Positions 24,451-34,917 of a DNA stretch of 64,000 nt are shown one piece after another; within the stretch, counting starts at the first letter, position 1, and each line of letters starts with the position of its first letter. Origin of the DNA: Bradysia coprophila (Eukaryota > Arthropoda > Insecta > Diptera > Sciaridae); the NCBI RefSeq assembly GCF_014529535.1, contig NW_023503372.1, forward strand, positions 1,033,987 to 1,097,986, written 5' to 3'. A program made the position numbers and the translations under genes. The notes beneath the pieces were generated by a model, which saw nothing but the letters and a program-made list of their open reading frames with translations, was not told where the DNA came from and ran no database searches.

Positions 24451-27400
24451 CTATTGACTGGTAAATCTCAAAAATTTCGGACTAAATTCATTTCTCCCGA
24501 GTGCCTCAACGTAACGCTTCCGTTCACTGAGGACGTGCTCTAATCCGGCTTGATGCTGCTCGGCTATGTCTAAAGCTCGATCGTAATTGTGCAGCCGGAG
24601 CAGCAATTCTACGGCTTCGGTGTACTTTTTATTGTTGGTGAGAATGGTTTCTGCTTCGCTTAGTCGTCCCATCATTACACATTTTTCGGCTAGTTGCTCC
24701 GGACTGGATGCTGGCAGTTCCTGTATATGCAAATAATTTCAAAGATTTCGGTAAGTTTTGGTGAGACGATTAGGGTGTGGTGAGTGTTATACTTTGATAT
24801 GCTGTAGATATTCCACTTTGTCCACTTGAAGTGAGGCACAGTAAGCTTCTTCGCTGATTTCGAGTTGATCGTATTTCAGCGAAATCGCTGCCAGTGTTAC
24901 CCATAAGGTTTTGTTCTGAAAAATTCTTTAAATTCTACACTCTGAACCACCGCCGACCTCTAAGAAAAGTTTTTGATTTTCTCGAATTTTCCTTAATTAT
25001 TTTCGCGAATATTGTCGGAAACAAGAAAATCAAGAAAATACAAGAAAATCAAGATTCTTAAATTTCAAAAATCGGATTCGAATATCTCGAATTTTCGTGA
25101 TTTTCTCTAATCTCGAGAACTTTTCTCAAAAAAAATTCTTAAACTAAAGTGAAATTGCCCGGGAACATTCGAATCGTGTCGAGTTTCGGAATCTCTCCTC
25201 CGGTTCCTGAGAGTGATCTCGTCAATTCTTGAAGGTTTCGAAGTGAAACTTTCGATATTATCTTGTATGAATGGCAGACGTTTGAAAGTACCTAAATCTA
25301 TCTCTTCTATTGCTTAAAATATTTTCATTTGCTTATTACAAAATCTATTACTTCAATTATTTTGGCGTAAACTTTCCTTAATAAAAGGACGCCCACCGGA
25401 GCTTATACTTTATTATTGCTGTTGGTGTCGAGTCGATAACAGATGATTTATAGCCGTTTCAATGGTAGTACGGTTTCCTTCTCTCTCAAGTCTCTCATTT
25501 AATTTTCTCGATTTTTTTTTGAGAAATTTAATTTGGAAAATTGACGAAAGTTTCTTAGGTGTGCTTACAGCAAATGTTCAGGCAGTTAGATTTTACTTGT
25601 AAATAAAAATGATTTACCTTAGCCTTCCGACAAACTTTCAACGCTTGCATCCACATACCATCCGCCAGCAGTCGATGCACGGCATCACAATAAACATCTA
25701 TCTGCACCGAATAAATTGCACCGGAACACCGGAACGTGATGATCGACTTCTCAAAGTTGTACAACGTGATATTTTTACCGAATTCACTTAAAAGGCCGAC
25801 ATTTAAAGCGTAAATTGTTTGAAGAAATTCACATCCACTTACGACGTATCAAAAGTCACCGTGGTTAAAGCTATCTGTGTCGGATCACTGCAGGCTTCGC
25901 CTGGACAATACCAAATACTATAACTGGCGTCATGCAGTCCGACCAAGATGTTTGATTCGCTTCCCCACATGCATGATTGAACTTGTGTTCCTGGCGATAG
26001 ACTCGAGTATACAAATCTGAACAAACTAAAAGGCGAAAAGTGTTTGTCCGTACCAATTTTGTAAATTTCGTCGTCTTGGTTCTGAATACGTTTAACTGTA
26101 GCGCAAAATAGGTCGCGATGTTCGTCAATAAAAACGATGTATTGATCTTCCTGGTTCCCTGCCCGACACACACTTATCTCGGTCAAATTAGTCTTATGTT
26201 GTATTGACGTTGCTTCACTCTGTCTGCTCGCACCTGGCATCAGGTCAAACATGTGTATCACTGAAATTGATTTTTGCATAAAAATAATTTTTCTTTCGGT
26301 TAGTCGGGCACATGAAGAAGTGACTCTTTAAAGATAAACGAACACTGCTCCGGACATGTAGTCGGACACCTATTGTTCTTTCATTCATAAAAAAGTTTAT
26401 CAAAGAAAGATGTAAGAACTGTAAGTATTTATCCGATCTAGTTCATCAAATATGCAGCTCACTTCACGTTCTGAAATAGTTGCAAAATTCGTAAAGAGGA
26501 AAAACTTTCGCTAGGGTTTTTTGCAACTAATTCAAAAGGCTCTTTCTGCTTGCAAAGTTTAACCTTTCACAGTCAAAATATCAGCTTGCTACTATCGGAT
26601 CTACTACTTCATTTGATAGAAGTATTTTCAAGATATTTACTCCAAATCTTTTACTTCATTTCTTTAAAATATGCTCTTCGCTATATAAGACCGCATTATG
26701 CTCAGAGCTTGTCGCATATTTCTGAATCGACAACAGATGGTAATGTCGTCCGGAACAGGTTTTAAAATAGCAATTTTTATCACAAAGCCTCACTGGTTTT
26801 ATCCGAAAAGTTTCTGATTCCAATGTAGTGCATTCCGAGCGATACACATTTAGGATTCAACTGAATCAGTTGCACTTGCATTCCCGAATATTTCGGATTC
26901 AAGTGCAATCGACCGGTGTACGTGTAGATCCAAATGGAAACATTGTCGACAATTAAGAAATATCTGCAAAGAATTCAGATGAAAGGTGAGGAAGGGCATG
27001 CTGAACAAATTCCTACTTTTTCCCCAAGATAATCACACGAACATCATTTCTGCCATCAACTACAGCCAGTGGTGTGTTGATGTATTTCTCTTTGTACACG
27101 TGGACTTGAGTAGTTGTAGCCACAACTAAATGACCAAAACCCAAATTCCAATTTATTATTCGCTCCGGAAAGTCAATAAGATCGGCAGTTTTCGTAACAA
27201 TGTCTTGCAGTTGAATTGTCTTACGACTCATCGTTTTAGCTCGCAGATTTTGGCTCGCCAATTCCTGTTCGATAACATTGCCAAATAAAACACTACCTGA
27301 CGATGATCCAGCCACAATTTGAGTGCCATCAAACGACCAGTTCAACGAAAACAATGATCCAATCGATGTGGAAGATTGCTTCTCGTAACTGTACGCCCAC

Positions 27401-28511
27401 TACAGAAAGCAAACGATTTTGATTTTAACAAAAAAACCTTAGTGTTAACAACCATGTCCGCACTGGCCATAGATGGCGATCGGTCGTCACCTTAGAGATC
27501 GGCCTGTCAAGTGGCCAGTGTGGCACTGGTAACAACAAGCACGTCTTACACCCATAAAATTGCATAGTTTGATGGTATTAAAACTACCAACAGCCAACAG
27601 TTGACCCTTGGGACAAAAGTCGATAGATGTTACAGCGTAATCGTCTGGAGAACTGGTGTAGATTACGGTTCCACTTGGTTCCCAAATTTTATAGCGACAG
27701 TCTTCACCCCCTGAGCCAATGTAATGTGTGTCGTTGGACCAACAAATGGCAAGTACTAGTCCTTCATGAGCACGCCACTAAAATTGTCGAAAAATTTGGC
27801 TGTCAGTACTACTGTTAGGATTCATTGCAGTAGGTTGCAGAGACCTTAATCAATTTACTATTCGCTGCCAATGGTTTTATGGCTATGAACCCAGCATAAC
27901 AATATGCTACCGATAAAGAGTTTGGTGACCAGCGAGCGCATCGAATCGCTTCTTCATTCTGTATAACGGTTGATCTCAGCATACCAGAACGTGACCAGAC
28001 TTTAAGCAACCCATCTTCTCCTACGATACGAAAAATTACCGCCCCGAAATCCGAAACAAATTTAAAAAAAGGCCAAACCTGCTGTCAATAGACCAGCACC
28101 ATCTGGACTCCATCTACCCGTTGTTATGCTACCCGTGTGTGCTGTTATGTTTCGTTCTACTCTAGCATTTTTGTTCAAAATTACAAATCGTCCATCACTA
28201 CTCGTAATCAGCAATGAATCGCTGCCCGAAGATATTCCTAATTGACGAGCTATGAACCAGTGAAGATCTGTTGGGAAAAAGTCGTCTGGCAGTTTAGCCA
28301 CTTCGATGGGCTCATAGTTTTTTGTTGACCATTTGTAGACTTGATGTTGGTCGCTAGATGACAAAGAAAATCGAATTCTTCACTTCAGTTCACACATTTT
28401 GTCTTGTTTGAGGGATTACCACACTGTGTAGATTTCGTCGTTGCTGCTCCAACCTAAACATGTTACCGTGCCTTTATGAATCTTATCCTTAATGAATGTT
28501 TTGAATTTCAT
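24451..28511 (-). CDS. IFT80: Intraflagellar transport protein 80 (IFT80/Oseg5), 767 aa
   Basis: Ten minus-strand exons join in phase: 28511-28420, 28353-28079, 28020-27845, 27777-27550, 27399-27017, 26963-26794, 26260-25843, 25786-25618, 24915-24793, 24720-24451. The 767 residues compare with 777 in human IFT80. Recognisable family blocks are KLPDDFFPTDLHWF, LLITSSDGRFVILNKNARVE, GEDGLLKVWSRSGMLRST, GGEDCRYKIWEPSG, SIGSLFSLNWSFDGTQI and VFIDEHRDLFCATVKR. Two WD40 beta-propellers occupy about residues 1-560; a helical TPR-like region follows (EEAYCASLQVDKVEYLQHIK). IFT80 is an IFT-B subunit that dimerises and carries cargo along cilia; in flies it serves sensory neurons. The C terminus is shorter than the human one, ending soon after the RYVEALG block, so the last basic tail is lacking. 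Intron 8 (24916-25617) and intron 6 (26261-26793) contain repeat copies. Confidence 0.93.
25340..25462 (+). repeat. GATAACAGATGA element, copy 2
   Basis: ACAAAATCTATTACTTCAAT near 25342, then GTCGATAACAGATGATTTAT and TAGCCGTTTC (core 25435-25446). It lies in an IFT80 intron but in the opposite direction to the gene. Confidence 0.75.
26557..26745 (+). repeat. GATAACAGATGA element, copy 3
   Basis: CCAAATCTTTTACTTCATTT near 26643, GCTATATAAGA near 26682 and GACAACAGATGG at 26729-26740. It lies in an IFT80 intron, again opposite to the gene. Confidence 0.7.
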
Positions 28512-28837
28512 TTTATTAACCGAATATCACACCCTGAGTATTTTAATCGACTGATGTTAGTGTGAAAATGATGGAGGAACGAAATTACCACCAACGAGAT
28601 TTTTTTTGTTGTGGCAACAGTTTCTATGCAACATTGTTGTGCAATAGTTGTTTGGAAAAACGAAGTTATGAAAATTCGAGACCATCATATACATACCTTC
28701 CGTATACAATTCTCCCGCTTTCTAATACAATTTTTTTGTGAGGCTCAGAAATTTAACATTTAGTAAACGGCAATCGCAATATAACGATTAAATCTTCTAC
28801 TTCTTTTGTTCGAAGTATTGAAGTGTATGAATAGTAT
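28512..28837. other. IFT80 upstream region
   Basis: 5' flank of IFT80 up to the repeat cluster. A stray AAATCTTCTACTTCTTTTGT near 28787 resembles the 5' block of the GATAACAGATGA family. No gene seen. Confidence 0.45.
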
Positions 28838-28936
28838 ATTTCAACATACCCCAATACACACAAGATGTGTGTGCACGCGCGGGCGAAGCCCAAGCGAAAA
28901 CACACATCGAGTGTGTATTGGGGTATTTTGAAAGAT
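28838..28936. repeat. Palindromic element A
   Basis: CATACCCCAATACACACAAG faces CGAGTGTGTATTGGGGTATT. The apex is GC-rich (GCGCGGGCGAAGCCC). Its counterpart is 29966-30288. Confidence 0.75.
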
Positions 28937-28998
28937 ATTTTACTATGCTGGTGCATGTAATAAGGCTATTACATGTATAGGCAATAACCTTTACATCA

Positions 28999-29142
28999 CT
29001 CGCATAGTAAAACGTCGTACTACACACGGAAAATAAAGTGATATCTCGTATCACGATGAGTAAAAGTACCTCGGGCTGCCGCCCTCGGATACTTTTTCTC
29101 ATCTGGATACGAGATATCACTTTACTTCCCTTGCATAGTAAT
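28999..29142. repeat. Palindromic element B
   Basis: GTGATATCTCGTATCACGAT faces TGGATACGAGATATCACTTT, with an apex of CTCGGGCTGCCGCCCTCGG. A diverged copy is at 30345-30482. Confidence 0.75.
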
Positions 29143-29144
29143 GT

Positions 29145-29285
29145 ACTATTTCTGTAATAGTGAGAGTGTGTTGGTGCATTCCTTCCCAACCGTTACTTTC
29201 CTTCTCGACCGTTTACTTTCCCTACCGACCGATTCATATCATAGCTCACCAATACACTCTCACGTATACAGAAAAATCTTTTTCT
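29145..29285. repeat. Element C (plus arm)
   Basis: Its ends pair with each other (AGTGAGAGTGT facing ACACTCTCAC). The whole element recurs inverted at 29836-29962, sharing blocks such as CGACCGTTTACTTTC and GGTGCATTCCTTCCCAACCG. Confidence 0.75.
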
Positions 29286-29451
29286 TCCTGAAGTACCAAA
29301 ACCGTCACATTCACTCACCAAATTTAGTACCGAAAGAGCAACATTCTCCGACACTTTTTTCTCTCAATTTTCATTCCCGCTTATGTCATTTTCGATCCTA
29401 TCTTTATTCTTTCCCAGATGTGTCATGTACTATACCAAATGAAAATGCTAC

Positions 29452-29612
29452 ACATGAGATATTAAATGCGATCTCGCATCAGATTTTGTGATATCGCATG
29501 CGATCTCGCATTATATTTTGTTATATCGAATGCCATCTCGCATGTGATATTGTGATATCGCATGAGATTTTGTGATATCGCATACGATCTCGCATGTGGT
29601 ATAGAGATCGCA
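29452..29612. repeat. Degenerate GATATCGCATGCGATCTCGC array
   Basis: About six alternating, partly palindromic units built from GATATCGCAT, GCGATCTCGC and GAGATTTTGT. Spacing is irregular and there are no unique spacers, so it is not CRISPR-like. Confidence 0.6.
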
Positions 29613-29690
29613 GCTGAATATGGCGTGCAAATCTGTTGTTATGTTTTGTTCGGAATGTGACTTTGGTACTCCAGGAAGAAAAATAGTATA

Positions 29691-29827
29691 CATACCACGG
29701 ATCGAAAAGGTGTGTTTTAGACCACGGTGGTGAAAACGTCCTTGGTCTCCGCTCCGCTTCGCGTCGCTCCATCCCTGGACGTTTTCACCACCTGGGTCTA
29801 AAACGCACCTTTTCGATCCTTGGTATG
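29691..29827. repeat. Palindromic element D
   Basis: CATACCACGGATCGAAAAGG faces CCTTTTCGATCCTTGGTATG, and GGTGGTGAAAACGTCC faces GGACGTTTTCACCACC. The apex is GC-rich (CTCCGCTTCGCGTCGCTCC). The arms pair over about 55 bases. Confidence 0.8.
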
Positions 29828-29835
29828 TAACATAC

Positions 29836-29962
29836 TATTTTCTGTATACGTGAGAGTGTATTGGATATGAATCGGTTAGTAGAGAAAGTAAACGGTCGAG
29901 AAGGAAAGTAACGGTTGGGAAGGAATGCACCAACATACTCTCACTATTACAGAAAAATGTTT
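29836..29962. repeat. Element C', inverted copy of 29145-29285
   Basis: Shares AAAGTAAACGGTCG and GGTTGGGAAGGAATGCACC with element C on the opposite strand. Confidence 0.75.
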
Positions 29963-29965
29963 TTC

Positions 29966-30288
29966 AAAATACCCCAATACACACTCGATGTGTGTTTTCG
30001 TGCACACTAGGCTGTATACTTTGGGGAGGTCACGCAGATACAGATACGCGGGTTACACACCACAGTTGATTATAAAATGGCCGATTTCATACAAAAATTC
30101 ACCTACTCTGACGATTCTCGTCGTCTTGATGATGTGGTGAAACTTTTTACATGTAAAATCATCAGAAGTGGTGTGTTACCGCGTATCTAATAAAATGGCG
30201 GTCTGCGTGACCTCCCCAAAGTATACAGCCTTGGCGTTCACACACATCTTGTGTGGATTGGGGTATGTTGAAATATACTATTCCTTTA
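29966..30288. repeat. Element A', interrupted by a MITE
   Basis: Ends AAATACCCCAATACACACTC and TGTGTGGATTGGGGTATGTT correspond to element A. The middle is interrupted by the element at 30009-30231. Confidence 0.75.
30009..30231. repeat. 223-bp MITE nested in element A'
   Basis: 30-base perfect terminal inverted repeats starting AGGCTGTATACTTTGGGGAG, with more pairing inside (GATACGCGGGTTACACACCAC against GTGGTGTGTTACCGCGTATC). It splits element A', so it inserted later. Confidence 0.8.
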
Positions 30289-30344
30289 AAATGGACTTTC
30301 CGTCCCTAGGGAAAAGTCTTATCCTCCTTCGTAAAGGAAAACGC

Positions 30345-30482
30345 GAAAACGTTATACTATACTCGGGAAATAATTTGATATTTCGTATCACGATAAGTAA
30401 AAGAATATCGGGCTAAAGACCGCGGACACTTTTACTCACATGGATACGAAATATCCAATTCCTTCCCTTATATAGTAATACT
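30345..30482. repeat. Element B', diverged copy of B
   Basis: TTTGATATTTCGTATCACGA faces TGGATACGAAATATCCAATT around a CGGGCTAAAGACCGCGG apex. Same architecture as 28999-29142. Confidence 0.7.
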
Positions 30483-30499
30483 ATGCTTCACTAATTTTC

Positions 30500-30592
30500 A
30501 TGGTTGACAGCTCTTTAAGAATACAATGGACTCATCGCTTATTTTTGTCGCTCGTCTTTGTTCATAACAGATGATTTACTCATTTACGAGTT
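30500..30592 (+). repeat. GATAACAGATGA element, copy 4 (3' part)
   Basis: ACTCATCGCTTATTTTTGTC then CATAACAGATGATTTACTC (core 30563-30574). A separate 5' block, AAATCCTTTACTTCATTTGT near 30852, belongs to another fragment. Confidence 0.55.
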
Positions 30593-30601
30593 ATCTATGA
30601 C

Positions 30602-30763
30602 GTAGCACTTCTCCCAGCTTTAATATTCGTATGTCAAACGTCAAAAAGCCTGCCAAATTTGGATACATGTATGTTTGTACACTTTCATGTATTGTGTGTT
30701 TTAAGTCAGTGAAAAGCATCAGGCTCCAAATATTTTCCACATTAATGCTTGGAGCAGTGCTAT
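30602..30763. repeat. MITE family F, copy 1
   Basis: Inverted ends (GTAGCACTTCTCCCAGC and GCTTGGAGCAGTGCTATG) and interior blocks TCGTATGTCA and CAGGCTCCAAAT are shared with 40817-40956. Confidence 0.7.
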
Positions 30764-31017
30764 GCCTGTTAGATTTGTTTAAAAAAAATAGTTTTTGGAC
30801 CTCGTACCGAGGGCGAACTCTGCAATCTCAACATTATTAATAGATTGAAACGAAATCCTTTACTTCATTTGTTTTAACATAAGATCTCACTCTCTTCGTT
30901 GATGGCAAATGTAACAGCGCATGTCGCGCATATTTTCAAAGGTATTTTCATAGACTGTGAACGCATCCATTTACGTTGGACACGATAAGACGATGAAATT
31001 TATCGACGACGCCCAGT

Positions 31018-31200
31018 CAGTTGTCAAAATCTCTTTTATTGTGTTTTAGTGGACACTCGGCAAAGTTGTGATATTTTTACATGTAACATTTTTGTAATTG
31101 AAAACAACAAATCAAACTGTTTAGTGCGTTTAAATTTAAAGTGATTAAGTGAAGCAAACCGTGAGCAATAAAACCAAACCAACCAGTATTCGTGAAAAGG
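31018..31200 (+). other. Candidate noncoding first exon / leader
   Basis: An initiator-like TCAGTT at 31017 is followed by AT-rich, leader-type sequence (GTGATTAAGTGAAGCAAACC) that ends at a consensus donor, AAAAGG/GTACGT at 31200/31201. There is no ORF. If real it would most simply be an upstream 5' UTR exon of capulet, the next plus-strand gene. Only transcript data can decide. Confidence 0.3.
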
Positions 31201-32259
31201 GTACGTACAGAACCACTTTAATTCCGGCGATATATTCATCCATGCAATTTTCTCTTGCATAAATTTGTTGTTATAAAATGACTGCTATCCGTTTCGTTTG
31301 CCGGCTGTAACAAAAGGAATTCATTCAATCGGACATATTCTATTTGTTCCGATTGTTTTTAGATTATCGATTCATTGCTGAATGTTAAGCAAACAAAAAG
31401 TTTTGCGAAAATATATTCTTTATGAAACTGTGCCCGCAGTGGTGATTGATATAAACCGAAAAAAAGTTTGTGACTCATCATTTTCGTCACAGATTCTTTG
31501 CAGTATGAGTTGTAGACAGTCACTTTTTTCGTATATGTAAAAGAGTTCAATGGTAAACCCTGCACCAATAACATTTTCTGTTACATATGTGTAGCAGCTA
31601 TGGTGTTTGTTTATCAAGTTCAAGCGATTTTAATTAGAAAAGATTGAAATTTGTAACATCCTTTGTGTTTGGTCGCTGTAGTTGTGTTCCATTATAGAAA
31701 TTTAGGATGAATATTCGTCATAATTTATCAATGAAATTTACCAGATTCACGGTAGCGCATTGTATACCGCGAAAATGAATGACTGTTGCAAAAATCAAAA
31801 TATAAATTTAATTTCGATGAGCTCATTATTGCTGAAAGGTAAGGTGTATCTATCTGGTGATGTTACCTATAAATTGCTTCGCTATTGTTCACACTCATAT
31901 CGTGTGTTAGAAATTCAATTTGTAATTGGCTTTGATTTGAACATGAACATGCTGATAGAGAAGAAGACCAAATATGGGCATTTTGGATGTGTATTTTGAA
32001 ATTAAATGTGCATTGGTCATTGCTCCCAGTGTTGAAAGTGTGTGACGATCTTTTCACACAACAATTTACTCAGCTATATATGTTCGGGGCCGTGAAATCT
32101 GTTATCGACAACAACGGCACGTTAATTTGTCAATATAAAGCAACTTGTATCGTAAATGAATTGAGGATTTCGTTTTGATTATCTGTTACGTAAAACGAAG
32201 TAGCGTGACTGGTAGTATGCCCTGCATCTGTCTACTATCTTATAAATTTTACGTTAAAT

Positions 32260-32325
32260 GTGGTTGTAATGAGAACCAATTAATAGATTTTCTTGTGTTT
32301 GATAACAGATGACATAGCCGCTTTG
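32260..32325 (+). repeat. GATAACAGATGA element, copy 5 (3' end only)
   Basis: GTTTGATAACAGATGACATA followed by GCCGCTTTG (core 32301-32312). The 5' block is absent or too diverged. Confidence 0.55.
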
Positions 32326-33007
32326 TCTAGAAATGTAGACTGGTCAGAGCAAGAGTTTCGAAAACCAGTTAATTATAACTTGCCTTGTGGTACTTGTCAT
32401 TGCATTTATATTTTTTTGACATATTAAGAGCTAACTGGTCCAAATTATATTTCTTTGGAAAATGTTAATTTTCTTCTCTATCAAGAGGGAAGAAAATCGA
32501 CACTTCTTTCACCGAACTGTCATCAAACGAAACGTCAACAAAACATCATTTATCCCACTCAGCATCATCATATGCAAAATTTGCAAACTTTAGATGCCTC
32601 TGTGGCATAAAACTTTGTATGAAACACGATTCAAAGTTGTTTATTAGGGTATGTACTAGTACATATCTAGAGCCTAATAAAGTACTTTGCATCTAGGTTG
32701 CATAAATAGCTATTTCTCATGGCTTTATGCGTGAAGAAAATGGGGATTATCACGCCGCACATATGTGAGATAGTTATTTCTTCAAAGTTGAAAATTGCTT
32801 TCGAGGGTGTTTTTTGTCAAGCATATCGTGAGAAGAAAATACCCGAGAAAATACAATTTCCAACTTTTTCCCAGCACAACGTTTCATGGGGTAAATGTTG
32901 CACAAGATGAACTTAATTTGCAATTTGGCGAATAGTTAATTAGCTACTGAGGGAGCCCTGTGAACAATCAAGCTACAGTTATTTAATTAAGAAGATTACA
33001 AAGCTGT

Positions 33008-33066
33008 TAGAAACGGCAAGAGTAGGTAGTGAAATCGTTGCCGATAACAGATGACTAGACCAGCCG
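33008..33066 (+). repeat. GATAACAGATGA element, copy 6 (internally deleted)
   Basis: GAAACGGCAAGAG at the start and TTGCCGATAACAGATGACTA at the end (core 33043-33054), with the middle block missing. Confidence 0.6.
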
Positions 33067-33423
33067 TAGTGTTCATTTATGTTTCCGAACTTGCAAATTT
33101 GAATTAAACAACCAATGGACAAGTATATGTAAATTGAGGCTCTAAAAACTTTCGCAAACGACGTATAACGATAATACGTACTTATAAATTCGAATTTACC
33201 AAATTGAACCAAATTGATATCGAAAGTTACTTCAGCTGCTATACCAGCTGGTCCACTCATCATACGTGTTTGATTATACGATTGTATCACTTTTAACTTA
33301 AAATGAAAGATCGAACCTAAAGTTCATGTGTTGAGTATTTCCAAGATCAGAAAATCACTCGATCCGAGCCTTTCAATACATTCAAGGTTCATACTTCTTA
33401 ATTGCAGTGCCTAACCTTTTTAT

Positions 33424-33607
33424 AAATGGCAAGCATATCGCACCACTTATGATTAAATCTGTTCGTTCTTTTGTTTCAAGTATCGCTTAGTGTTTGGTAC
33501 ACAAATCTTGTACCTCTTTAGTTTTACAGTGTACGGTTCGTTATAATAAAAGAATTCTCTTCAAATTTTTTTTTTCATCGTTGTCGATAACAGATGACTA
33601 ACCGTTA
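33424..33607 (+). repeat. GATAACAGATGA element, copy 7
   Basis: ATGGCAAGCATATCG, then ACACAAATCTTGTACCTCTT, then TTGTCGATAACAGATGACTA and ACCGTT (core 33586-33597). A T10 run is inserted before the core. Confidence 0.75.
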
Positions 33608-33945
33608 ATAATTCTTATTGCCCAAAACCACTTACAGTGGAAGTGTGACGCAAGTCCTGTTATCCACTTACAAAAGAACTGTTATCGGTGTAGGTGACGC
33701 TTACAAATTCGACACGCAAAACGATATGCGTCACAAGTGGCAGCTGATGAGGGAAGTACGCGAAAGTTTTATCAACAAAAATTTTACCCGAAATATTCAA
33801 GGAAGAAAATTATAACTAAAAAATTTGCGTCAAAAAGTATAAAAGCGCGAATAAAATACTTTGGGGGTATTAGGAGCGGAGGGAGAAAAGTCAAAAAGTT
33901 CGTGTATGTTCCTCAGTCCTACGGATTTTTTTGTTACAAATTTTG

Positions 33946-33996
33946 TAATGTGAACGGGCTTGCGTCACGGCCCTTCACTAACGTAGGGCCATGATT
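33946..33996. repeat. 51-bp dispersed repeat with hairpin, copy 2
   Basis: Counterpart of 15908-15958. The GGCCC/GGGCC stem is conserved. The sequence upstream (33620-33940) does not match the first locus. Confidence 0.65.
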
Positions 33997-34789
33997 CTTT
34001 AGTCTAAGGTTTTGGACCTACGGTATGTAACCATATTACCATAGTATACATAGCACATCCTATTACGAGACATTTTCTAATTGAGTCTATAATCTATATA
34101 ATACAACTAGCAATACTTCTGTGAGTGGGTGTGTATTGTTAATTAAAATCTTCGAAATTCCTTTCTTCTGTACGTTTTGAGTGCAGTCTTGTCGTTGGTA
34201 AATTATTTATCTATTTATTTCGAATATTATTAAGTTCTATTATTGAAAACTTTTGCCAACGATCGTATTTGCTCAGTGAGTGTGAAACAATAACCGGATT
34301 AACCTTTAAAAAAGGGATATTCATCTGACTATATCGATAGTATCGACACAAATAAAGCTGTGGACGGGACCCTGTGCTATAGCTTTACAATAGTAAAATG
34401 TATTTTGAAGTAGCAAAATTAATGTTTGCCGTTTTTACAAGTTATTTAGTTGGCTGGAAAGAACATGTTGTATTTCTCGAAAGACAAGGACTGCAATCCA
34501 CATTACTGGATATACTGATTTGTTTACCAAGGTGAGAAAATAGGAAATTCCAACAAGAACCTATTCCAATTTTCTTTAAATAACAATTTGTTGACGTTTC
34601 GGATTATGACAGTTCAGCGGAGAAAATAGAAATTTTTTCACCCGAACTGTCACCCTATTTTTGTTTCGAAATGTTTCTTTCGTGAAGAAAAAAAATCTCA
34701 AAACAGGATGTTTTTTCAAGTTTCTGTTTTCGACAAAGTCCAACATCTCCTGCTGTAACGATGAATTATTTCCAAGAATTTAACCTTTC

Positions 34790-34917
34790 AGAAACGGCAA
34801 CCTTATCGACCTTAGTATTTGATACAAAATCTATCACTTCAATATTTTTAACATGCATTCTGCTATATAAGAGAAGTAAATCCGGAGTCGATAACAGATG
34901 ACTCGCAGATTCTAAAA
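34790..34917 (+). repeat. GATAACAGATGA element, copy 8 (best defined)
   Basis: Starts GAAACGGCAACCTTATCG, then ACAAAATCTATCACTTCAAT, then CTGCTATATAAGAGAAG, then GTCGATAACAGATGACTCG (core 34890-34901). About 130 bases. Confidence 0.8.

Noticed and set aside
29452-29612. Possible CRISPR-like array
   Set aside because: The units overlap, vary in length and have no unique spacers of constant size; this is a eukaryotic simple repeat.
29141-30416. Several 80-116 codon ORFs in the palindromic cluster
   Set aside because: They run through hairpin elements and change with their inverted copies; no protein-like motifs.
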